Assembly: GCA_017506845.1 (NCBI GenBank)
Contig: JAFVMP010000165.1
Location: forward strand, 1 to 5,866
Length of the DNA stretch: 5,866 nucleotides
Direction: 5' to 3'
DNA from: Campylobacter sp.
GTDB taxonomy: Bacteria; Campylobacterota; Campylobacteria; Campylobacterales; Campylobacteraceae
Both the position numbers and the translations under genes were made by a program. This document shows, piece by piece, positions 1-5,756 of this stretch. Below the pieces are notes generated by a model. That model had not been told where the DNA came from. It did not search any database and was given only the letters and a program-made list of their open reading frames with translations. How positions within the stretch are numbered: the first letter of the stretch is position 1; every line of letters starts with the position of its first letter.

Positions 1-2
1 AT

Positions 3-200
3 CCACAAATAATAGAAAAAATCAAAAATGCGCAAAATAGACCACTTATGAGCGATGATTTTATCCATGGATTTATGGATATTTTAGGTATTACAAGCGA
101 GGATTTTGAGCCTAGTAGGAGTATATTTAGTGATGAATTTAACACTAATAGAGCTAGAATCTTTTCTGGTAAGGATTATGATACAGAGTTAAAAAATTAA
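3..200 (+). CDS. eptC: Phosphoethanolamine transferase, C-terminal end (partial)
   Basis: Only the last 65 codons are present; the frame is open from the left edge and stops at TAA 198-200. The peptide contains SDDFIHGFMDILGI, then SRSIF, NTNRARIF and GKDYD. This matches the tail of inner-membrane sulfatase-fold phosphoethanolamine transferases (EptA/EptC type), where a D-x-[FI]-H-x-[FL]-x-D-x-[LF]-G-[IV] helix follows the last metal-binding histidines. Such enzymes transfer phosphoethanolamine from phosphatidylethanolamine to lipid A and, in C. jejuni, also to the flagellar rod protein FlgG and to glycans, acting on the periplasmic face. The call rests on this tail plus dgkA downstream, its usual Campylobacter neighbour. 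The catalytic residues lie outside the window, so another sulfatase-fold transferase is possible. Confidence 0.7.
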   Translation, partial: PQIIEKIKNAQNRPLMSDDFIHGFMDILGITSEDFEPSRSIFSDEFNTNRARIFSGKDYDTELKN

Positions 201-216
201 TTAAAATAACCTCAAA

Positions 217-250
217 GCCTACCAAACAAGGTAGGCAAATTAATTCTTTC
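217..250 (+). terminator. Probable terminator hairpin after the transferase gene
   Basis: GCCTACC (217-223) and GGTAGGC (230-236) form a perfect 7-bp stem with a 6-base AAACAA loop, 16 bases after the stop codon. It is much more GC-rich than its surroundings. The following T content is modest (AAATTAATTCTTTCTATTT) rather than a clean T run, so termination may be partial. Position and stem argue for a transcript end separating this gene from the ABC/nnrS unit. Confidence 0.6.
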
Positions 251-328
251 TATTTATAAATAAATCAAATTCAATTAAAATTATATTTATAAGCTTAAAA
301 AAATAGAAAAAATTTAATAATTATTTAG

Positions 329-351
329 GATAATTTTTGTATGATTATAAA
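329..351 (+). promoter_or_regulatory. Candidate sigma-70 promoter region for the ABC/nnrS operon
   Basis: Three overlapping -10-like elements occur just before the first gene: GATAAT (329-334), TATGAT (340-345, preceded by TTTTTG as in extended -10 sites of Campylobacter), and TATAAA (346-351). No -35 box is recognisable, which is normal for Campylobacter, where periodic A/T tracts upstream replace it; such tracts are present at 250-325. Which element is used cannot be decided by eye. No clear FNR/CRP-type palindrome such as TTAAC-N4-GTTAA (NssR-like) is visible in the gap, so nitrosative control is not supported by an obvious operator. Confidence 0.4.
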
Positions 352-371
352 CTTATTTTATGGGAGATTTT

Positions 372-1349
372 ATGAGTAGTAGAAGAGAATTTTTACAACA
401 TAGCATAGCCTTTAGCATTGGGGCATTGAGTATCCCAAATTTACTTTTTAGCAGTGAAAAATTAAGACTTGATATATGGAACGCACCTGCGATTATATCG
501 CTTGTTGCGGCTGTAGCAATGAAGCAAGGAAAGGCAAAAAATTTAATAAATTTAAACTATAAAGAGTGGAGAAATCCAGACCAATTAAGAGCTGGGTTTG
601 CTAGTGGTTCGTTTTTGCTTTCAGCATCACCTATAAATGTAGGGCTAAATTTGGCAAATCAAGGGCTTGATGTAAAAATGCTAAATATCTTAACAAATGG
701 ATTAAACTATATATTTAGCAAGGGTGAGAATTTAAACTCATTAAAAGATTTAGAAGGCAAAAAGCTAATTATGGCCTTTAAAAATGATTTGCCAGATATT
801 GTCTTTAGAGCATTATGTATAAAAAATAGCGTAAATTTAAATAAAATCGATATCACATATGTCCAGACTCCACCTGAGGCGATGATGATGTTTTTAAAAA
901 AAGATTTTGATAATATCCTTATATCAGAGCCTATGGCCTCAGCAATGAGCATAACAGCTAAGAAAAATGGAATAGATGTAAAACGATCTTTAGATATACA
1001 ACAAATTTGGGCTGATACATTTAAACAAGTTCCTACAATTCCACAAGCTGGATTAATAGTAAATGGCAAGTTTTATCAAGAAAATTTGGAATTTTTCAAT
1101 ACTTTTCATAAGGATTTAAAAGAGGCTTTAGTATGGATAAACTCTAGTTTTGATCTAGCAGCACAATTTGGCTCTAAATATCTTCCTATCCCGCAACCAG
1201 CAATAAAAGAAGCTCTAAATTATGCTAATTTAAAAGTAGAACGATGTCAAGATATCGCTCAAAATTTAGATCTATTTTTTGATATTATTTATGATATAAA
1301 CCCAAAATTAATAGGAGGTAAAATGCCCAGCAAAGAGCTGTATCTATGA
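372..1349 (+). CDS. Tat-exported ABC transporter substrate-binding protein, NrtA/SsuA/NMT1-like
   Basis: This 325-residue protein is a periplasmic solute-binding protein of the nitrate/sulfonate/taurine/thiamine-precursor superfamily (NMT1/THI5 fold). The ATG at 372 is preferred over the in-frame ATG at 360 because GGGAG (362-366) lies 5 bases before 372. The N-terminus SSRREFLQ is a textbook twin-arginine motif (S-R-R-x-F-L), followed by a hydrophobic stretch to about residue 26. No A-x-A cleavage site or lipobox is evident, so it may stay membrane-anchored. Family-like segments include the ligand-lobe start LDIWNAPAIISLVAAVAM (33-50), the WRNPDQLRAGFASGS region (66-80), DLEGKKLIM (126-134) and SEPMASAM (185-192). 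The gene overlaps the permease by 4 bases (ATGA), so they are surely partners. The ligand is not readable; nitrate, sulfonates, pyrimidine precursors or something tied to the downstream nnrS are all possible. Confidence 0.8.
   Translation: MSSRREFLQHSIAFSIGALSIPNLLFSSEKLRLDIWNAPAIISLVAAVAMKQGKAKNLINLNYKEWRNPDQLRAGFASGSFLLSASPINVGLNLANQGLDVKMLNILTNGLNYIFSKGENLNSLKDLEGKKLIMAFKNDLPDIVFRALCIKNSVNLNKIDITYVQTPPEAMMMFLKKDFDNILISEPMASAMSITAKKNGIDVKRSLDIQQIWADTFKQVPTIPQAGLIVNGKFYQENLEFFNTFHKDLKEALVWINSSFDLAAQFGSKYLPIPQPAIKEALNYANLKVERCQDIAQNLDLFFDIIYDINPKLIGGKMPSKELYL
1313..1325 (+). promoter_or_regulatory. Strong Shine-Dalgarno inside the end of the binding-protein gene
   Basis: AGGAGG (1313-1318) stands 4 bases before an ATG (1323-1325) that is in frame with the binding-protein gene and encodes only its last eight residues, MPSKELYL. 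The TGA of this mini-frame overlaps the permease ATG at 1346. The permease itself has no good ribosome-binding site immediately upstream, and the AGGAGG is too far (27 bases) to place a ribosome on 1346 directly. The arrangement suggests ribosome loading here followed by termination and re-initiation on the permease. Confidence 0.45.
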
Positions 1350-2146
1350 TAATAAAAGATGGAATTGAGATTAAGCTAAGCCCTTTACATAAAATTAGCA
1401 ACTATTTAATTGAAGGGCTTAGCGGACTTGGACTTATAGCTATATTTTTCGGCATATGGCAGATCGGTTCTGATTTTAGCGGTAGTTTTATCTTACCAGC
1501 TCCACTTGATGTGCTTAAGCGTTCATTTGAGCTAATTACAAGTAGCAATAGCCAAATTTCACTAACAATATATAGAACAGCTATTAGTATAGTTTTGGCC
1601 TTTATTATTGGGTGGATTTTGGGCGTAATTGCAGGTAGTTTTAAAACCTTAGCCAAAATTTTTAAACCGCTAATGGATATATTTTTAGCTATGCCGCCAA
1701 TTATATGGATTGTTTTGGCTCTGTTTTGGTTTGAGCTTGGAGATATGAGTGTGATTTTTACTGTATTTATAGCAATTTTTCCTTTGAGTTTTGCTAATTC
1801 TATGCTAAGTGTAATTACGCTTGACAATAGACTAAATGAGGTTTGTATAGCTTATAGATTAAATTTAATCAAAAGATTAAAAGCCTACTATCTACCTCAT
1901 ATCTTGCCCTATCTTTTAAATTCGCTAAATATCATAACAGCTATGGGGGTTAAAATAGCAATAATGGCCGAGCTTCTTGGTGCTAGTGATGGCGTAGGAG
2001 CTAAGATAGCTGATGCTAGAGCCTACCTTGATACTACTGAGGTTTTGGCTTATGTAGTTATTATGATAGGGATAATTTTGCTTTTTAATTTTCTTGTTAT
2101 AAAGCCTATTAATATTATATTTTTGCCTTGGATTAAGGAGAGCTAA
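1346..2146 (+). CDS. ABC transporter permease, SsuC/NrtB/TauC type
   Basis: This 266-residue inner-membrane protein has about six hydrophobic segments (roughly 24-44, 78-98, 112-130, 136-157, 192-212, 234-254) and belongs to the binding-protein-dependent transport permease family. FILPAPLDVL (48-57) is the characteristic early motif of the SsuC/NrtB/TauC branch (usually 'LPSP..V'), and AMPPIIWIVLALFWFELGD (115-133) matches its third-segment region. The cytoplasmic EAA-type loop that contacts the ATPase is at about 165-190 and ends in LPHILPYL; the glycine normally found in this loop is replaced (AYRLN). Length is normal for the family. The start overlaps the binding-protein stop by 4 bases and the stop shares one base with the ATPase start (TAATG), typical of a co-translated importer. 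Confidence 0.88.
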   Translation: MIIKDGIEIKLSPLHKISNYLIEGLSGLGLIAIFFGIWQIGSDFSGSFILPAPLDVLKRSFELITSSNSQISLTIYRTAISIVLAFIIGWILGVIAGSFKTLAKIFKPLMDIFLAMPPIIWIVLALFWFELGDMSVIFTVFIAIFPLSFANSMLSVITLDNRLNEVCIAYRLNLIKRLKAYYLPHILPYLLNSLNIITAMGVKIAIMAELLGASDGVGAKIADARAYLDTTEVLAYVVIMIGIILLFNFLVIKPINIIFLPWIKES

Positions 2147-2836
2147 TGGGTATTTTAAGTGTTGAGAATTTAAGCTACCATATAGCTCAAAAAGAGATTA
2201 TAAAAAATTTTAGTTTAAATGTTAAAAAAGGCGAGATTGTTACGCTTTTTGGCCCAAGTGGATGTGGTAAAAGTACATTTTTAAGAGTTATTAGCGGACT
2301 TTTAAAACCAAATGATGGAAAGATAAAAAATATGTAAAAAAATAGCCTATATGTTTCAAGAACATAGACTTTTTGAAAGTCTAAATGCCTATGAAAATAT
2401 CGCCATAGTAATGCAAAAGCCAGATCCAAACCAGATCTATTCTATGCTTGAAGAGCTAGGCATTAGCAAGCAAGAAGCAAGCAGATATCCAAAAGAGCTA
2501 AGTGGCGGTATGAGAGCTAGAGTAGCATTTATTAGAGCTATTGTTGTAGGTGCTGATTTAATGCTACTTGATGAGCCTTTTAGTGGGCTTGATTTTGCTA
2601 TGCGAGAAATACTAATTAACAAACTAAAATCAATAGCCAAAAATAGCGGCATTAGCGTAATATTAGTTACTCATGATGCGTATGAAGCGTGTAAGATTTC
2701 TAATAGAATTATATTTTTATCAAGATATGGAATGAATATAGAAAAATCACTACAAATTACTCAAGAAAATTTGGACGAAAATATGATTAAATCGCTATTT
2801 GATAGTGAATTTAAAGGGAGAATATACTTTGATTAA
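2146..2836 (+). pseudogene. ABC transporter ATPase, SsuB/NrtD-like, split by a one-base frameshift
   Basis: The first frame (2146-2337) holds the Walker A motif GPSGCGKST at residues 36-44 and then stops at TAA 2335-2337. The second frame, shifted by +1 and open from 2327, continues with the Q-loop AYMFQEHRLF, the signature LSGGMRAR, Walker B LMLLDEPFSGLD and the H-loop VTHD. Reading five instead of six A at 2325-2330 gives IKICKKIAYMFQ and one intact 229-residue ATPase with every motif in order. AAGGAG (2135-2140) serves the start, and the ATG shares a base with the permease stop. As written, the first piece lacks the Q-loop onward and the ATG at 2351 has no ribosome-binding site, so neither half should power transport. 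It may be a real lesion, a reversible A-tract switch, or a sequencing or assembly error. The domains downstream show no further decay. Confidence 0.85.
2816..2831 (+). promoter_or_regulatory. Ribosome-binding site and TTG start of nnrS
   Basis: GGGAG (2816-2820, within AAAGGGAGA) lies 8 bases before a TTG at 2829-2831. This fixes a non-ATG start that overlaps the ATPase tail by 8 bases. An upstream in-frame TTG at 2799 would add ten residues but has no comparable site. No ATG occurs before the conserved HPMR motif apart from the methionine within it. Confidence 0.6.
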
Positions 2837-3953
2837 AGATAGTTTGATTTATGATTTTTTTGCTCATCCGATGAGAATATACTATATTTTTGCTGGTATT
2901 TTAGCAATTTTTGGTGCTTTGGTTTTGATATTTAGGATTGGGGATTTTATATCTTTTCATCAATTTATATTTTTAGAGCTTTTTTGTGCTTCAGCTTTTT
3001 GCGGATTTTTATTTACTTCTGTGCCTGATTGGGCTAATTATAAAAAAAGCTTAATGAGTTATAGTATAAGTGGATTTGTCATTTTAATTTTAGCCTTAAT
3101 ATCTCAAATTTTAGGATTTAATGGGCATATTTTTATAGCTATTTTTTGGAGTTTTTTAGCTTTAGTTGTATCTTTTTGGCTTATTTTAGGTAAAAATTAT
3201 GATAATTTTGCCTTAATATTTTTGCTATTTAGTATCGCTTTGGTTGAAATTTTAGGGCTATTTTATGGGCTTAACTCTTATGCACTTTTGCACTGCTATG
3301 TAGCTGGAATTATTTTAATTGGTTTTAGAGTTAGTATGACACTTGGCAATCTTGCACTTGATAAAAAATTTGGTAAAGATAATAATACATATACATTTAT
3401 TCCAAATCCAATTTTAAAAAATATATCATTTTTATCAATTATTACTTTAGCTTATGCGACTCTTTTAAATTTAAATTTAGAAACACAAGGATTTATAGCT
3501 TTTGGAGCTGGGCTTATTACTCTTAGTTTGCTAGCTCAATGGCACTATAAATTCTTTCTTAGTGTGCATTATACATTGATTTACTATATTTTACTTTTAG
3601 GTAGCGGGATTTTATATAGTGCTTTTGGATTAAATTTGCTTTTAGGGCTTGATTTTAGTAGCAAGATTTTGCACGGGATTACTATTTGGACTCTTCTTGG
3701 GTTTGTATTTTTTATCTTTAATGTATCATCTCTTCGCCATAGTGGTCAAGTTATTTTAAATTTGCCAATATGTGGCAAAATGGGGCTTGGGTTTTTATTT
3801 ATTGCTGTAATTTCTAGAGTATTTTTATCAGATTTTTGGGATAGTTTTTACATTACAATACCAGCGATTTTTGTAGGTCTTGTCTTTTTGATGTTTAGCG
3901 GAAGGTATTTTATAATCTATAAGAACAATCCATTTACAGATGATCCTAAATAA
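2829..3953 (+). CDS. nnrS: NnrS family haem- and copper-containing membrane protein
   Basis: A 374-residue, very hydrophobic protein with about ten to twelve membrane segments. Family marks are FFAHPMR at 10-16 (usually HPFR), FHQFIFLELF...GFLFTSVPDW at 43-68, LHCYVAGIILIGFR at 154-167, SVHYTLIYY at 245-253, and LHGITIWTL...SLRHSGQ at 281-307, which corresponds to the family's HxxTxG...SLGHTGR region. Histidines 13, 44, 155, 247, 282 and 304 are the likely metal or haem ligands. NnrS proteins are made under nitric oxide or denitrifying conditions in several proteobacteria and protect against NO stress, but the biochemical reaction is not settled. Length is close to the usual 375-410. The gene is translationally linked to the ATPase upstream. 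The closing motif is less canonical than in Paracoccus or Vibrio relatives. Confidence 0.85.
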   Translation: MIKDSLIYDFFAHPMRIYYIFAGILAIFGALVLIFRIGDFISFHQFIFLELFCASAFCGFLFTSVPDWANYKKSLMSYSISGFVILILALISQILGFNGHIFIAIFWSFLALVVSFWLILGKNYDNFALIFLLFSIALVEILGLFYGLNSYALLHCYVAGIILIGFRVSMTLGNLALDKKFGKDNNTYTFIPNPILKNISFLSIITLAYATLLNLNLETQGFIAFGAGLITLSLLAQWHYKFFLSVHYTLIYYILLLGSGILYSAFGLNLLLGLDFSSKILHGITIWTLLGFVFFIFNVSSLRHSGQVILNLPICGKMGLGFLFIAVISRVFLSDFWDSFYITIPAIFVGLVFLMFSGRYFIIYKNNPFTDDPK

Positions 3954-3982
3954 TTTAAAAGCAAAATTTAAAAAAATAAAGA

Positions 3983-3988
3983 TATAAT
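3983..3988 (+). promoter_or_regulatory. -10 box of a dgkA promoter
   Basis: A perfect TATAAT sits 30 bases before the dgkA ATG, downstream of A-rich tracts (3961-3980). It predicts a leader of about 24 bases. There is no recognisable -35 box, as is usual in Campylobacter. No terminator is visible between nnrS and this site, so dgkA could also receive read-through from the operon. Confidence 0.55.
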
Positions 3989-4018
3989 TTAGCAAATTTG
4001 CATATCCTAAGGATAAAA

Positions 4019-4381
4019 ATGAAACCTAAATACCACTTTTATAGCAATACTATTTACGCACTTAGCGGATTAGCTGCAATGTGGAAAAATGAGCGCTCAT
4101 TTAGAATTGAGTTATTTATCATTATACCTTTATTTATAGCTATTTGGTTTTTGCCGCTTAGCGGTATAGAGCAGATTATACTTGGGATAAGTTTGCTTTT
4201 TATCCTTGCTATGGAGTGTGTAAATAGTGCTATTGAGGCTTGCGTGGATATCATCACTCCAGATTTTCACCCTTTAGCCAAAATCGCCAAAGATTGTGGG
4301 AGTGCAGCTGTATTTATAGCTATTAGCACGGCTGTGCTAGCTTGGGGCGTGATACTTTTTGGGGCGGTGAGCAATGCTTAG
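4019..4381 (+). CDS. dgkA: Diacylglycerol kinase
   Basis: This 120-residue integral membrane enzyme phosphorylates diacylglycerol with ATP to phosphatidic acid at the inner membrane, feeding it back into phospholipid synthesis. The ATG at 4019 has TAAGGA (4008-4013) 5 bases upstream and gives a length close to the 121-122 of the E. coli enzyme; an in-frame TTG at 3998 would add seven residues without a ribosome-binding site. Hallmarks are WKNERSFRIE near residue 22 (the family's W-x-N-E-x-x-F-R-x-E), ECVNSAIEACVD near 65 containing the catalytic glutamate, and AKIAKDCGSAAVFIA near 87. Three membrane helices are apparent. The enzyme fits an EptC-type transferase nearby, which releases diacylglycerol. 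The last 8 bases overlap the methyltransferase start, so the two genes are probably co-translated. Confidence 0.95.
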   Translation: MKPKYHFYSNTIYALSGLAAMWKNERSFRIELFIIIPLFIAIWFLPLSGIEQIILGISLLFILAMECVNSAIEACVDIITPDFHPLAKIAKDCGSAAVFIAISTAVLAWGVILFGAVSNA

Positions 4382-5003
4382 AGATAGTGCTTATTGGGAT
4401 GAGTTTTATAGCTTAGAACACGATGAGATTAAAGAGCCTAGCAAATTTGCCAAATTTATATTTAATAATTTTTTGTGCAATAAAAACAAAGCAAGCTTGA
4501 TCGAATTTGGCTGTGGTAATGGTAGGGATTCTTTATACTTTAACGCTAAAGGTATTGATGTTGTAGCTATCGATGGTTCACATATTGCTATTGAGAGTTT
4601 GCAAAAACAAAACCAAAAAGCTAGCTGGATTTGTGCTGATTTTACTGCGCCACTTAACCTAAAAGATAAATTTGATATATGCTATAGCCGTTTTACGCTA
4701 CATGCTATTGATGATATCGCTGAGCTAGGGCTGATAAAAAATGTCAAAAATTTACTCAAGCCTAGTGGGCTTTTTGTCGTAGAGGCTAGAAGTATAAATG
4801 ATGATAAATTTGGAGTTGGCAAGGCTGTGGGAGAGAGGGAGTTTATAAGCGATGGGCATTATAGAAGATTTATAAACCCAGATATTTTTAAATCAAATTT
4901 AATCCAAAATGGCTTTAAAATTATTGATATTGATGAAAGTAGTGAGTTTGCCCCAACTCCAGGGCAAAACTGTGTTTGTATTAGAGTCATTGCCTCGCTA
5001 TAA
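4374..5003 (+). CDS. Class I SAM-dependent methyltransferase
   Basis: A 209-residue soluble protein with a Rossmann-like methyltransferase domain. Motif I is LIEFGCGNGRDSLYF (42-56), the acidic ribose-binding residue is D67 in VVAIDGS, the next acidic motif is ICADF (86-90), and motif IV is FDICYSRFTLHAIDD (100-114). The C-terminal part (GEREFISDGHYRRFINPD, 153-170) likely shapes the acceptor pocket. The SRFTLHAI signature is reminiscent of methyltransferases in capsule, LOS and phosphocholine-type loci, so methylation of a surface sugar or its modifying group is a reasonable guess; the acceptor is unknown. The ATG overlaps dgkA by 8 bases with only a weak GGTGA before it, so translation probably depends on dgkA. 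The 3' end overlaps the minus-strand gene by 17 bases. A TehB-like or small-molecule methyltransferase is an alternative. Confidence 0.85.
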   Translation: MLRDSAYWDEFYSLEHDEIKEPSKFAKFIFNNFLCNKNKASLIEFGCGNGRDSLYFNAKGIDVVAIDGSHIAIESLQKQNQKASWICADFTAPLNLKDKFDICYSRFTLHAIDDIAELGLIKNVKNLLKPSGLFVVEARSINDDKFGVGKAVGEREFISDGHYRRFINPDIFKSNLIQNGFKIIDIDESSEFAPTPGQNCVCIRVIASL

Positions 5004-5730
5004 GTGCTTCTAATTCGTCCTTGGTTTTTAAATTTAAATAATCATTTGAGCTAAATCTTTTTGGTATTTCTAAATAGTTTTTACCATACATAAACTCTAA
5101 ATACTCATTATAATGCTTTAATACATTTAGTTCAAAACCCATATACTCAAGCCTAGTAAATCCGCCTTCAAAAATCTCCTTTGGAAAGTAAAAAAACCGC
5201 TCATCATCATAATCGCACACCATAAAATTTTCATACTCATCAAATAGACCAATATCTATAACAACACTCTCTGATAGATTATTTGTGATACAAATTTGCT
5301 TAATCTGGCCATCTGTTCTTACGGCTGCATCGCCTTTGACATAGCATAAATTTAGCTTATATTCACTACCTAAAAAATGTGGAAGCTCTCTGGCTAAATA
5401 CTCCAAATCAGCATAATTCATCACATATAAATCCACATCGCTAACTACGCTTAAAGAGTTACCACGAAGCAGTGAGATAAGAGCAGAATTACACAAAAAA
5501 TAGTCCATTTTAATCTCTTTAAAATAGCCATCAAGCACTCTCATAATCTCATCAGTAGCTACCTGACGAGATGGAGTAGAAAATGATATATCCTTTTCAT
5601 CTAAAACTTTTATCTTGCTTTTATCTATTAAATTTAAGAGTTGAGCTTCCATCTCATCAGCCCAAATCCCACCCAAATATACACTATCGTAATCTAAATT
5701 TACTAGATTTTCAACACTACAAATATCCAC
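4987..5730 (-). CDS. LicD-like nucleotidyltransferase-fold protein, probably 5'-truncated
   Basis: The best available start is GTG at 5730, giving 247 residues, but the frame stays open upstream to 5793 with no ATG and no convincing ribosome-binding site. Residues 76-104 (MDYFLCNSALISLLRGN...SDVDLYVM) match the LicD/nucleotidyltransferase pattern 'G-T-L-L-G-x-R-x-G...D-D-x-D', with D98 and D100 as metal ligands and D159 in VVIDIGLFD as a possible third. The C-terminus has FPKEIF (182-187) and HYNEYLEFMYGKNYLEIP (206-223), resembling the LicD ending '[FL]PK..F...YGd.w..P'. Residues 1-60 (DYDSVYLGGIWADEMEAQLL) look like the second half of a nucleotide-binding domain often fused to such proteins; upstream codons (AKQGSKFDG) extend that similarity. 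LicD enzymes transfer phosphocholine or other phospho-groups to surface glycans. Specificity is unknown, and the upstream half-domain appears lost. Confidence 0.6.
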   Translation of the reverse strand: MDICSVENLVNLDYDSVYLGGIWADEMEAQLLNLIDKSKIKVLDEKDISFSTPSRQVATDEIMRVLDGYFKEIKMDYFLCNSALISLLRGNSLSVVSDVDLYVMNYADLEYLARELPHFLGSEYKLNLCYVKGDAAVRTDGQIKQICITNNLSESVVIDIGLFDEYENFMVCDYDDERFFYFPKEIFEGGFTRLEYMGFELNVLKHYNEYLEFMYGKNYLEIPKRFSSNDYLNLKTKDELEALIARQ

Positions 5731-5756
5731 ACCATCAAATTTGCTACCTTGCTTAG

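Noticed and set aside
707..1069. A 120-codon minus-strand open frame within the binding-protein gene, and similar frames at 1402-1827, 2187-2429, 2437-2652 and 4054-4257
   Set aside because: They lie wholly or mostly within well-supported plus-strand genes, lack ribosome-binding sites and show no recognisable domains; they are antisense shadows.
2323..2337. Programmed -1 ribosomal frameshifting on the A-rich stretch in the ATPase
   Set aside because: The downstream coding is in the +1 frame, so a -1 slip on A-AAA-AAT would not reach it, and no stimulatory structure is apparent. A single extra A explains it more simply.
3954..3982. Possible terminator between nnrS and dgkA
   Set aside because: The AATTTAAAA copies here are direct, not inverted, so no stem can form.
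4154..4164. CCGC-TTA-GCGG mini-hairpin
   Set aside because: It falls inside dgkA codons encoding P-L-S-G, and the CTTAGCGG string recurs in other genes as ordinary codons for Leu-Ser-Gly; no regulatory role is supported.
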